Below, in pieces: positions 1 to 8,230 of a DNA stretch of 44,836 bases. Position 1 is the first letter of the stretch, and the number at the start of each line of letters is the position of its first letter. The notes under the pieces are model-generated. The model made no database searches, had not been told where the DNA came from, and was given only the letters and a program-made list of their open reading frames with translations. The translations under genes and the position numbers were made by a program. The stretch comes from an uncultured Succiniclasticum sp. (lineage in GTDB: Bacteria > Bacillota > Negativicutes > Acidaminococcales > Acidaminococcaceae): positions 1-44,836 of the forward strand of contig CAJOKZ010000003.1 in NCBI GenBank assembly GCA_905235335.1, read 5' to 3'.

Positions 1-28
1 CCTGAGCCAGGATCAAACTCTCCATAAT
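1..28 (-). rRNA. rrs: 16S rRNA, 5' end only
   Basis: Read on the minus strand, bases 21 to 1 give AGAGTTTGATCCTGGCTCAG, the universal start of bacterial 16S rRNA. The mature 5' end is placed about seven bases before this by analogy with E. coli. The rest of the gene lies left of the window. Confidence 0.95.
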
Positions 29-170
29 ATCTTATAGAAAGCCGATTCGGCTCTGCTATTGTTCTCAGAAATTTTTTTGACGTTAGGCCGTTCCCTTTTT
101 CAGGAATCCGGCCCGCACATTCATCTGGTTCGTTATTCGGTTCTCAAGGTTCCTTCGTCTTTCGACGGCC
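29..170 (-). other. rRNA operon leader (transcribed spacer before 16S)
   Basis: About 140 bases between the predicted transcription start and mature 16S. No ORF of note is present. It probably holds the antitermination and RNase III processing sequences usual for rRNA leaders, but I cannot identify a convincing boxA, and the partner strand of any processing stem lies outside the window. Confidence 0.6.
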
Positions 171-171
171 T

Positions 172-1992
172 TTAAATAATAGCATTCGTTTCGACTCTTG
201 TCAAGTTCATTTCCGTATAATTTATCAAAATAAAAACAGATTTTTTCTCCCCAGTCCAAGGATCGTACAAAAATTCTTCTAATACGTACTTTTTGTGTAA
301 CTCACGCCAGTTTTTAAAGGTGTAATCAGGTATATATTTACGAACGATTTCTTCTTTCCTCCAAAACCGGGTCGCCTTATCGTAATTAATACCAGTCCGC
401 CAATAAAGCCATCCCGGTTTAAAATTCGGAAGATGCTGCAACACATCCAGCCGCAACAATTCCCGAATAATAAATATGCTGTCGGAATGTGTTTCAGCTG
501 TGTATTTAAACAGCATTTCGGCTGTTTCCATCCCGTTATGACCCAACCCAGCCAACCCTTTCCTGCGATACCATTCCGTAAAATCTGAATAAAAAACAAA
601 CGCGGAATCTTTTCCCATCTGTTTGACCATATATGTAAGAGTAAAAGGATAGCGTCCACTGTTAAAGGTCAGATCAAAAACTTCTTCCAATATCTTTAGA
701 AAACGGATCTCTTTGTAGCTGATATACCGGTTTGACAGTATTTCATACGGAGGCCGGGCCATAAATTCTATCCCATGCCGCAATGTGTTCCGGTCCATTT
801 CCGTTCCCGGCAACACCTTCAAAAAACCAATCTGAAGCACATGGGGACATAGTCTGTAAACATCGTCAAAAGAACGGGCGAAGCTTTTCATATCTTCTAA
901 CGGAAGACCCGCGATTAGATCCAAATGTATATGAATGTTTCCCATATGCAACAGTCTTGCCACATTTCCCTTTAGCCGTTCCCAGTTATCTTTCCGTCCA
1001 ATCGCCTGCAACACATCCGGATTGGTGCTCTGTACACCAATCTCAAACTGGAACCGCCCCCCAGGCACTGTCCCGAGAAATTCAACAGCCGCGGTACTCA
1101 GCATATCTGCCTTAATCTCAAAATGGAACGTGGTCTTTATATCTGCTTTTGCCAAAAACTCCATGATTGGCAAGTAATAGGACTCATCCAAATTATAAGT
1201 GCGATCTACAAACTTGACCAACGACGCGCCTGCCCGTATAAAATGCTCCAGATCAGTCAAAACCAAAGAAAGACTTCTTCGCCGTACCGAATGGGTAATT
1301 CCCGAAAGGCAATACGCGCAATGGAAAGGACAGCCGCGGGATGCTTCATAATACACAATCTTATGCTGTTTTACAACCTCTTCCAAATCCGGATACGGAA
1401 AGGGTATTTTGTCGAGATCCTGCAGCACAAGAGGTTTGTCAGGTGCCCGAACCTTATCCGGGGCATATCTGTAGGCAATCCCGCTGGGGATTACCTTCTG
1501 CCAGTCATGGAACTCTCGCATCAGAAAACCCTGGTCTCGCAACACCCTTATGTAAAAATCGTGGTTTTCCCTTGCAAGCTTTGCGAGATTTATCAAAAAT
1601 CCTGAGACCAGTTCTTCCCCTTCCCCGCAAATAATAAAGTCTGCAAAAGGGGCGTCTGATAATGCTTTTTCTGGATAAAACATCACTTCCGGCCCGCCCA
1701 ACAGCAACAATGAATCCGGCAGGACCTTTCGCAAAAGTTCACCCAGTTCCATCACGAAACTCCTGTTCCAGATATGCACATCCAGTCCTATCACCACCGG
1801 ACCCGTTTTCCCACCGGAGTGCGCTTCGACCAGTTCAGTAACCCGCGTCAGTACCGCAAGCACAGGCTCGTTTACCGTAGCTTCCAGCATATGGGCGGAA
1901 AGACCGGATGCCTTGCAATACTCTGTTATGCAACGGATTCCCAGCGCCGTATGTATATATTTGCTGTTGATACCAATAAAAAATGCCTGCAT
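172..1992 (-). CDS. B12-binding-domain radical SAM protein, DUF4080 family
   Basis: 606 residues. Residues about 1-150 form a Rossmann-like B12-binding type domain, although the cobalamin DxHxxG motif is not visible (the local sequence is DVHIWN). The radical SAM core follows with the cluster motif CPFHCAYC (C221, C225, C228) and then strands and helices typical of the TIM barrel. The last 200 residues match the DUF4080 tail in character (aromatic and charged). The substrate is unknown; relatives act in methyl transfer or ring chemistry. The gene sits directly upstream of, and in line with, an rRNA operon whose promoter lies in its final codons. A 15-base palindrome lies about 55 bases before its start. 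The start ATG follows an AGGTG-type ribosome site. Confidence 0.85.
   Translation of the reverse strand: MQAFFIGINSKYIHTALGIRCITEYCKASGLSAHMLEATVNEPVLAVLTRVTELVEAHSGGKTGPVVIGLDVHIWNRSFVMELGELLRKVLPDSLLLLGGPEVMFYPEKALSDAPFADFIICGEGEELVSGFLINLAKLARENHDFYIRVLRDQGFLMREFHDWQKVIPSGIAYRYAPDKVRAPDKPLVLQDLDKIPFPYPDLEEVVKQHKIVYYEASRGCPFHCAYCLSGITHSVRRRSLSLVLTDLEHFIRAGASLVKFVDRTYNLDESYYLPIMEFLAKADIKTTFHFEIKADMLSTAAVEFLGTVPGGRFQFEIGVQSTNPDVLQAIGRKDNWERLKGNVARLLHMGNIHIHLDLIAGLPLEDMKSFARSFDDVYRLCPHVLQIGFLKVLPGTEMDRNTLRHGIEFMARPPYEILSNRYISYKEIRFLKILEEVFDLTFNSGRYPFTLTYMVKQMGKDSAFVFYSDFTEWYRRKGLAGLGHNGMETAEMLFKYTAETHSDSIFIIRELLRLDVLQHLPNFKPGWLYWRTGINYDKATRFWRKEEIVRKYIPDYTFKNWRELHKKYVLEEFLYDPWTGEKKSVFILINYTEMNLTRVETNAII
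176..204 (-). promoter_or_regulatory. rRNA operon promoter inside the 3' end of the radical SAM gene
   Basis: On the minus strand there is a perfect TTGACA (199-204), a 17-base spacer, and TATTAT (176-181), followed by 16S about 150 bases downstream. The -10 hexamer covers the last codons before the TAA stop (172-174) of the preceding gene, so the promoter is embedded in coding sequence. Confidence 0.85.
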
Positions 1993-2046
1993 GGTTCACC
2001 TGTCCGTATACATATCCTTAAAAAAGCATGTCCTAGTTCCATGATA

Positions 2047-2061
2047 ATGATATAATATCAT
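2047..2061. promoter_or_regulatory. 15-base perfect palindrome, candidate operator
   Basis: ATGATAT-A-ATATCAT is a perfect 7-1-7 inverted repeat in the gap between the divergent DUF4080 and pepF genes. It also contains TATAAT on the plus strand. The 7-1-7 layout resembles Fur/PerR-type boxes, but the sequence matches neither consensus well. The regulator is unknown. Confidence 0.4.
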
Positions 2062-2095
2062 AAAGTGTTACCCTTGGGCCATTTGTCCAAATCTT

Positions 2096-2208
2096 TCCGG
2101 TCTCCTTCCCGGACTATGATTACATGTCTCCGCCAGTCGCATCCTTCGTAACCCGATGCCGGCTTTCATACCGTTTTCCAATCAATCCGGTACAGCAGGA
2201 CAACCTGC
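2096..2208 (+). other. Hairpin-rich intergenic segment upstream of pepF
   Basis: Four inverted repeats follow each other: TCCGG/CCGGA at 2096-2113; GCC..GCATC paired with GATGC..GGC at 2132-2163; TACCG/CGGTA at 2169-2192; GCAGG-ACAA-CCTGC at 2195-2208. There is no T-run, so it is not a plain terminator. It could be a structured 5' leader of pepF or an unassigned small RNA. The strand is inferred only from its position before the plus-strand gene. Confidence 0.35.
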
Positions 2209-2248
2209 CCCTACAATGTAAATTGCGCTACAAATTCAAGGAGGTATC

Positions 2249-4078
2249 ATGATTACACCAGATCACGGAAGTACCGTAAACCGAAAATATATCCCCGCTT
2301 CCTATCAATGGAAAATTTCCGATATATATAAGTCCCGCTCGGAATGGGAAAAAGCATGCACGGGATTAATCGACCTGATTACAGAAATAGGAAAATCTCA
2401 AGGGAAACTGAAAGATACTGCCATCCTGCTACAGACATTGCAACTAAGAGACCGTCTTTCCCGGGAGATTGATAAGATCTATGCCTATGCCCGTCTGCAA
2501 CAGGATGCTGATAACGGAGACACAGAAGCACAATCCCTTTCCGGAAAAGCCGAAGGCCTCCTGTCATCCTACTGCAACGCAATTTCCTTTATTGATTCGG
2601 AAATCAGCGCCCTGTCAAAGGAACATCTGGAAAACCTGGCAAAAGACCCTTCTTTTTCGGATTATGACTTTTACCTGAGAGACCTGGAACGAATGCGCCC
2701 CCACGTACTGCCATCCGACCAAGAGTCTATCCTTGCCCAAAGCCAGCTTGCGACAGGAACCGGTGCCGCTGCCTTTCGCGCACTGGTATCCGCCGACATA
2801 GATTTTCCTGCAGCCAAAGACGAAAACGGAAAGAATACTGTCGTCAGCGAAGGCCGCTACATGCTGAACATGTCCAGCAAAGACCGAACGTTGCGGAAAA
2901 ATTCCTTTAAAAGTCTTATGAAAACCTATCACCGCTACAGGAACACGCTGGCAGCCACTCTGACAGGAACCTGTCGCAGCCATTATTTCTATGTTCGTGG
3001 ATACCGAGATTCCATGGAAGCCTGCCTCGCAGAGGAAAATATCCCTGTAAGCCTGTATGATGGACTAATAGAAACTGTCCATAAGAGCCTGGATCCTCTC
3101 CACGAATATATTACCCTAAAAAAAGAGTATTTCAAGTATGATGAATTTCACCCCTATGACCTTTATGTTCCTCTTTCCGCGGAAGGAGAAAAAAGTTTTT
3201 CCTGCACCTTTGAAGAAGCCTGTAAAATAGTAAGGGATGCCCTGCAGCCTTTGGGCAAAAAATATATTTCGGCATTGGAAAAAGGAATGAACGAAGGCTG
3301 GATTGATGTATATGAAAATAAAGGGAAACGCAGCGGCGCCTATTCCTGGAGCGTGTATGGTGTGCATCCATACGTACTTCTGAATTTTCAACCGCGCTAC
3401 AGTAGCATATCAACGCTGGCTCATGAACTGGGGCATTCTCTACACAGTTACTTCAGCAGCAAAGTACAGCCCTACGCTAAAAGTGATTATACCATATTCT
3501 GTGCAGAAGTCGCTTCCACCACAAATGAAAACCTGCTTTTGGAATATGTCCTTTCCCATGCCGACAGAACGCAGAAGATTTTTTTGCTAAACCAGTTTCT
3601 GGAGGCGGTGCGCACCACCGTTTACCGCCAGGTCCAGTTTGCAGAATTCGAAAAATTTATTCACGATAAAATTACAGCCGGTGAATCTCTGCAGGCAGAA
3701 AATCTGGAACAATACTGGATAGAAAGTAACAGGATTTATTATGGACCGTCCCTGTTGGTCGATACCGGCCTGGGAAGCGAATGGAGTCGTATCCCTCACT
3801 TCCATACGCCATTTTACGTTTATAAATATGCGACCGGGTACAGCGCTGCCACGGCCTTCAGCGAAGGAATTCTGAAGGAATATGAAAAATCCGGAAAAAC
3901 TTCTTCAGCCCTAGGCCCTGCTACCTCTAAATATCTGGAATTCCTTTATTCAGGCGGCAGCGATTACAGCCTGAATATCCTTAAAAAAGCAGGTGTGGAT
4001 CTGAATACACCTCTACCGGTACAGATCACCCTTAAAAAATTTAACCAAAAACTGAAAGAACTGGAAGCTCTGTTATAA
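2249..4078 (+). CDS. pepF: Oligoendopeptidase F (M3B zinc metallopeptidase)
   Basis: 609 residues, the usual length of PepF. It cleaves oligopeptides in the cytoplasm. The zinc site is HELGH (392-396) in the context TLAHELGHSLHSY, with the third ligand probably E420 in the CAEVAST segment. The N-terminal 200 residues are the helical PepF lobe, and the C-terminal region carries the family features YYGPSL and the late Y/G-rich substrate loop. The start ATG has an excellent AAGGAGG six bases upstream. It is one of only two plus-strand genes in the window and stands alone: a divergent gene lies upstream, and a convergent gene follows beyond a long hairpin. Confidence 0.93.
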   Translation: MITPDHGSTVNRKYIPASYQWKISDIYKSRSEWEKACTGLIDLITEIGKSQGKLKDTAILLQTLQLRDRLSREIDKIYAYARLQQDADNGDTEAQSLSGKAEGLLSSYCNAISFIDSEISALSKEHLENLAKDPSFSDYDFYLRDLERMRPHVLPSDQESILAQSQLATGTGAAAFRALVSADIDFPAAKDENGKNTVVSEGRYMLNMSSKDRTLRKNSFKSLMKTYHRYRNTLAATLTGTCRSHYFYVRGYRDSMEACLAEENIPVSLYDGLIETVHKSLDPLHEYITLKKEYFKYDEFHPYDLYVPLSAEGEKSFSCTFEEACKIVRDALQPLGKKYISALEKGMNEGWIDVYENKGKRSGAYSWSVYGVHPYVLLNFQPRYSSISTLAHELGHSLHSYFSSKVQPYAKSDYTIFCAEVASTTNENLLLEYVLSHADRTQKIFLLNQFLEAVRTTVYRQVQFAEFEKFIHDKITAGESLQAENLEQYWIESNRIYYGPSLLVDTGLGSEWSRIPHFHTPFYVYKYATGYSAATAFSEGILKEYEKSGKTSSALGPATSKYLEFLYSGGSDYSLNILKKAGVDLNTPLPVQITLKKFNQKLKELEALL

Positions 4079-4091
4079 CGCAAGTCAAAAC

Positions 4092-4170
4092 AATGCCGAA
4101 GCAAACCCACTCCCGCCGTTTGCCCCGATAAAGGGACAGGCGTGAGGAATGCTTCGGCATTTTGTTTTTT
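4092..4170. terminator. Long bidirectional terminator between convergent genes
   Basis: AATGCCGAAGC (4092-4102) pairs with GCTTCGGCATT (4151-4161), enclosing a second GC-rich imperfect stem (about 4109-4145). TTGTTTTTT follows on the plus strand; on the minus strand a weaker TTGTTTTG follows. It can end both pepF and the convergent dehydrogenase gene. Confidence 0.8.
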
Positions 4171-4237
4171 ACTGATTTAAAGACCAGCCGGGCAACAGGA
4201 TTTTTCAAAGATTATTTTCCTTTACGCCGAATAGCTG

Positions 4238-5302
4238 TTAAAGCTTACACATCACAGCGTAAAGTTCCCTGAATAGCTCTTCCTTCATCCGCCGTGGCAT
4301 CATTTCCAAGTTGTCAAGGATCGTATACCGATCTTTTCCCACTTCCCGGGCAAACATCCAGGCCCTGACAAACATAACTTCCGTAATCCCCCGTCTTTTC
4401 GGATTGATATTGATGCCATATTCCTTTAGGAAATCCACCAACATCCGGTAATCCCGTTTCTGCAGCCATGCGGCCCCAATAGTTCCAATCCCCACCACAA
4501 TTCCGTGAGGCAGTCCGTGGTCAAACATTTGATCTAAAGCATGGCAAAACAAATGATCCGATCCGTTGCAGGGTCGGGAGCTGCCCGCGACCTGCATGGA
4601 AATTCCACTTAATACCAGGGACTGTGCCAGCATATTGATACCTTCCTGACTGACAAAGGACTTGATATTGGAATATAATAGGGCATTCAACGCACGCTCC
4701 GACAGCAGATATGCAAAATCATTCAGCCGGCCGTGATGCATCCTGCATTCAAGCTCCCAGTCATAAAGGGCGGTATAATTGCTGATAATATCCCCTACCC
4801 CGGCTTCCATCAAAAGTCTCGGAGATTTAATGATAATTTCCGTATCGATGAGAAGCCCGTCCGGGGTTTTCGATGTAAATGCGTGAGTCCGGCTTCCCTT
4901 GGAAAACAATACGGAAACCGGCGAGCACACGCCGTCGTTGCTGAGAGCCGTCGGAACTGCAATATACGGAACATTGGCCACAAACGCCGAGTATTTTGCT
5001 GTATCCAGCGCAGTACCTCCGCCAAAACCGATGATCATCCGGATTCCTTCCATACTGATCTTCTTTGCAACAGAAACAGCATAATCATAAGAACTTGCTT
5101 CAACCGAGACCACTTCATATTCATCCAGTTGGGATAAAAGGGCGGTAACTTTTTTATCCAGTCCCTGCAGAAGCCCTTCTGTAGTCAATATTAAAATCTT
5201 TTTTCCCGCAACATCAGGAAAATACAGATTAAGATTTTCCTTTAATTCCTTTACCGCATCCGGCTTGACTTTCATAAACAAAGGAAGATTAAATTCACTC
5301 AT
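4238..5302 (-). CDS. sn-glycerol-1-phosphate dehydrogenase-like protein (EgsA/AraM family)
   Basis: 354 residues of the iron-dependent alcohol dehydrogenase-like fold. The NAD(P) loop GFGGGTALD is at 92-100 and IAVPTALSNDG at about 114-124 is typical of G1P dehydrogenases. Probable metal ligands are D171, H250 and H266. The family reduces dihydroxyacetone phosphate to sn-glycerol-1-phosphate, the archaeal lipid backbone; in Bacillus this feeds heptaprenylglyceryl phosphate synthesis. Substrate specificity cannot be proven from sequence; glycerol dehydrogenase is an alternative. The start chosen is the ATG of MSEFNLP, preceded by AGAAGGGG eight bases upstream; the 11-residue extension has no ribosome site. 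It lies downstream of membrane glycolipid-type genes. Confidence 0.75.
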   Translation of the reverse strand: MSEFNLPLFMKVKPDAVKELKENLNLYFPDVAGKKILILTTEGLLQGLDKKVTALLSQLDEYEVVSVEASSYDYAVSVAKKISMEGIRMIIGFGGGTALDTAKYSAFVANVPYIAVPTALSNDGVCSPVSVLFSKGSRTHAFTSKTPDGLLIDTEIIIKSPRLLMEAGVGDIISNYTALYDWELECRMHHGRLNDFAYLLSERALNALLYSNIKSFVSQEGINMLAQSLVLSGISMQVAGSSRPCNGSDHLFCHALDQMFDHGLPHGIVVGIGTIGAAWLQKRDYRMLVDFLKEYGININPKRRGITEVMFVRAWMFAREVGKDRYTILDNLEMMPRRMKEELFRELYAVMCKL

Positions 5303-5346
5303 TTCACTTTCCCCTTCTATATCCTGCGTAGCCACAACGATTCTAT

Positions 5347-5485
5347 TTATTTAAGACGAAGGCGCCATATTTTCTCCAGCAACAGCCCCCCAAGATAAAG
5401 CAAATCAAAAACTGCGTCCCGATTTGTCTGCTGCAGGTAAATAGATATCTACCGTATCAGTAATGAGATGCGCAAATGTTTTCAC
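5347..5485 (-). pseudogene. Small ORF split by an apparent one-base frameshift
   Basis: In the gap between the glycosyltransferase and the dehydrogenase, a GTG at 5485 opens a 26-codon frame (MKTFAHLITDTVDIYLPAAD and six more) that stops at TGA 5405-5407 directly after a run of five T. In the frame that one extra T would restore, the reading continues FDLLYLGG...KIWRLRLK to TAA at 5347-5349. Both halves look like protein, and joined they make about 46 residues with a leucine-rich amphipathic end. It may be a decayed micro-gene, a sequencing error, or a slippery small protein. The ribosome site is weak (AGAGTGA). I do not recognise a family. Confidence 0.35.
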
Positions 5486-5508
5486 AGCGATTCACTCTGT
5501 ATTATGAT

Positions 5509-7065
5509 TTATTTTTCTTCAAAAATGCAAATTCCTTTCCGTTCTTCCAGCAAGTGCCAACTTGCAGCATTTCCCTGATTTCCCATCGTGTCAAAGGTGC
5601 TGCGCCGAATTACCATGTATTTCGATTCACGGTCTCCAAGCAGTGTTTGAATATCCCCGGGCTTTCCGAAGTCCAGTCCAACACCAGGCATTTGGGCATA
5701 AAACATAAATCCAGGCCGCAAAAAATTTTCAATATACACCTTTCGATGAACATCAGCCGTAATATTATCAAAATGCACCGCCGCATCCTTCACGCTGAAA
5801 TACGGAGCTGCCACAGGCAGAAGGAAGGTATACGCAATAATCATCGTCAGGATACCCGTTGCGGCATGAAGCCAGGCTGCCAGCATGCCGTCTTTATAAA
5901 CAAGCAACGAAACCGCAACACCGATGCCAAGCATCAGTGTAACACTGCCCAACACAATTGCCCCGAATTCCAGTTCAGGCATCTTTTGTCCGCCTGCAAC
6001 CCAAAAGACAGAAGCAGTCAAATACGAAAGAATGCTGAGAAAGGCCCAGCTTTTAAAATTATTTTTGTCTTCCCGGACCATACGTTCAATGTTCCAGCTG
6101 ATCAGTACGGCTATCGCAGGAAAAGAAACAAGAGTCACATAAATCTGCCCCGTGTCACGAAAACAAAAGTACAACAGGGGTAGGATCCACCATAACAGTA
6201 AAAAGAGATTCCTCTGAAGATCGACGGTCTTGCTTTCACATATCCCGTCTTTAACGGATTTCAGGAGCAATCCAGTCCAGGGAAATATCCCCGCCAGCAA
6301 GACCGGAATATAATATCGACAGCCTGCCATCGGAAAGACTAACCGGATTCCAGCACCAAACACATTGTCAACCCAAAAGGCATACCGCAAAAATTCCATA
6401 CCATATGCCTCATACATAAGGATAAACCATGGCGAACACAAGATACCGGCCAAAAGCAATCCCGGAAGCAGGTGTATTCTTTTCAGTACGCTGGTGTGCC
6501 CGGTCAGAACACAGTACGGTATAATCACAGCAAATGGCAGAAGAAGTCCCGAAAGTCCCCATACCAGGATTCCCAATCCACAAAAAATATATACAGGCCA
6601 GTATAGCTCAAGTAAAAAACAAAGCAAGGCCCCGGTAATAAAGAACAGGCGTGTCGTCTCTGTTCCCGAGGTCTTGCCAGCGTAAAAAATCAGCAGGCTG
6701 CTGCATAAAATCATGCCGGACCAAAACCCGACCCGTTCATTCCACAGTAATGTAGCAGAAATATATACCATCATTACCGTCAGGACAGCCATTACAGCCG
6801 AAACAAAACGGGCTGCAAACTCACTGACGCCAAATATATGGAAAGCGCCGGCTGCAAACCAGAAATACAGAGGACAGGTATCCAAAAGATATACACCATA
6901 AAGCCGGGGTATCAGATAATCCTGAGATTCTGCCATCTCCCTAGCAATTTCTGCGCAGACAGGTTCTGCCGGATCCAGCAGCGGGATGGAGTTGTTTGCG
7001 AAGAACAATCCCATACCTGTTATAAAAAACAGAACCAAAAAAACATTTTTGGATACACGGTTCAT
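5509..7065 (-). CDS. ArnT/PMT-like polyprenyl-phosphate-dependent glycosyltransferase
   Basis: 518 residues with about 11-12 hydrophobic segments, a GT-C type membrane enzyme. The first loop holds LLDPAEPVCAEIAREM (D31, E34), matching the catalytic D-E loop of ArnT, and PRLYGV, usually PRLNGV. The family moves a sugar from an undecaprenyl or dolichyl carrier to lipid A or proteins on the outer face. Two usually conserved positions differ: the Arg of EARYAEI is Val, and the K of YLDKPPL is replaced (LLDTCPL). The function may therefore be altered. The last 120 residues form a soluble extracytoplasmic tail. The gene overlaps the upstream flippase-like gene by four bases, so the two are co-translated. 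Confidence 0.75.
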   Translation of the reverse strand: MNRVSKNVFLVLFFITGMGLFFANNSIPLLDPAEPVCAEIAREMAESQDYLIPRLYGVYLLDTCPLYFWFAAGAFHIFGVSEFAARFVSAVMAVLTVMMVYISATLLWNERVGFWSGMILCSSLLIFYAGKTSGTETTRLFFITGALLCFLLELYWPVYIFCGLGILVWGLSGLLLPFAVIIPYCVLTGHTSVLKRIHLLPGLLLAGILCSPWFILMYEAYGMEFLRYAFWVDNVFGAGIRLVFPMAGCRYYIPVLLAGIFPWTGLLLKSVKDGICESKTVDLQRNLFLLLWWILPLLYFCFRDTGQIYVTLVSFPAIAVLISWNIERMVREDKNNFKSWAFLSILSYLTASVFWVAGGQKMPELEFGAIVLGSVTLMLGIGVAVSLLVYKDGMLAAWLHAATGILTMIIAYTFLLPVAAPYFSVKDAAVHFDNITADVHRKVYIENFLRPGFMFYAQMPGVGLDFGKPGDIQTLLGDRESKYMVIRRSTFDTMGNQGNAASWHLLEERKGICIFEEK

Positions 7066-8090
7066 TCTTCTGTCCCCTTTTTATCCATCTGCTTTTCCGC
7101 TGCAGAAAGCACATTTGAGCCAAACGCCCGCAACGTGATGCAGGCTCCCAAAACAAAGGGAAGATATTCCGCTGTAAAACGCCATAACACCGCTAGAATA
7201 CCAACAGTGCCACTAGGAACCAGATGGGAGAAAAGCACGACAAAACCGGCTTCTGCAATCCCGCTCCCCCCTGGTGTAGGCGAAAAATACAAGACCAAGT
7301 TCAGCAGATACATACGTCCCAAGACCTGTATCAGGTCAAATTGAAATTGCAGGCCCATAAAATAACAGGGCACTGTCAGGTAAATAAAAGTCAGACTTAC
7401 CCCTGACTCGATAAATGCCCGCAAAACCATGACCGGCTGTTTCCCCATGACATATACTGCCTGCCGAAAATCATGGTACCATCGATATGCCTGGCGCCTT
7501 CTTTCATGCTTGAAATAACGGGAAAAATAGTAAATCATCCGTTCAGGATAATCCGTATGCATCAAAATAATTGAAATGACAGGTATGGAAATAAAAATCA
7601 GTGATACCAGAACAATGACCGGCAATGGAATCCAGCTGGTAATCGCCTCATCCTGTTCCATAAAAAAAGGTACCATGATGATCAGGAAAAAAATCGACAT
7701 GATTGTACGTACCAGGATGATCAGCGTGGAACGGGCCACCGGAACCCCGGCCCGACGCATAAACATGACCTGTGCAATGGCTCCCCCGGATGCGCCCGGT
7801 GTCAAAAGTGCCAGAAAATAATTGCTGAGCACAACCTTTGTCACGTCTGGTAACGAAAGTTCTTCCCCCGTAATCCTAGCCAGCGTCAATAGACGAGTTC
7901 CGTCAAAGAATAATCCGATTGCAAGAGATCCAATTGCGCACAAAATAGACCACGATGAAAACATGGTCAAATAATCAAGCGCACGAATATCAAACGTGAA
8001 GTAAATAACTGCAGCTGATACGGACAATACAAAAACTGCCAACAGCGCAATCCTTTTTAAGAGTTTACTACGATGCATTTCCTGAGCCAC
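7062..8090 (-). CDS. Flippase-like membrane protein, lysylphosphatidylglycerol synthase TM family (UPF0104)
   Basis: About 342 residues with eight or so transmembrane segments. The region LLTPGASGGAIAQ and the later FSPTPGGSGIAE are the two PGG/PGA loops characteristic of the YbhN/AglD/MprF-flippase family. Members are thought to move lipids or lipid-linked sugars across the membrane, and the four-base overlap with an ArnT-like enzyme fits that. The start is uncertain: TTG 8123, GTG 8090 and ATG 8078 share the frame. I prefer GTG 8090 because AGGA lies six bases before it, while the ATG has AGGA only one base away. Confidence 0.75.
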   Translation of the reverse strand: MAQEMHRSKLLKRIALLAVFVLSVSAAVIYFTFDIRALDYLTMFSSWSILCAIGSLAIGLFFDGTRLLTLARITGEELSLPDVTKVVLSNYFLALLTPGASGGAIAQVMFMRRAGVPVARSTLIILVRTIMSIFFLIIMVPFFMEQDEAITSWIPLPVIVLVSLIFISIPVISIILMHTDYPERMIYYFSRYFKHERRRQAYRWYHDFRQAVYVMGKQPVMVLRAFIESGVSLTFIYLTVPCYFMGLQFQFDLIQVLGRMYLLNLVLYFSPTPGGSGIAEAGFVVLFSHLVPSGTVGILAVLWRFTAEYLPFVLGACITLRAFGSNVLSAAEKQMDKKGTEE

Positions 8091-8230
8091 CAAATTTCCT
8101 GCCGCAAAACCACCCGGCGTCAATCTTTATCTTATTTCCATTTTCGCATCTGTCAGACAAGACCGGCAACGAAATGACCATATCGGATTTTTCCGAAAAC
8201 GGAATATCCCATAATCATTTCAAATTCGTT

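Noticed and set aside
2080-2150. Possible ZTP or cobalamin riboswitch on the minus strand before the radical SAM gene (GCGACTGGCG and CCGGGAAG words)
   Set aside because: The words resemble ZTP-motif pieces, but the enclosing stem cannot form because GGATGC pairs upstream instead, and the B12-box pattern is incomplete.
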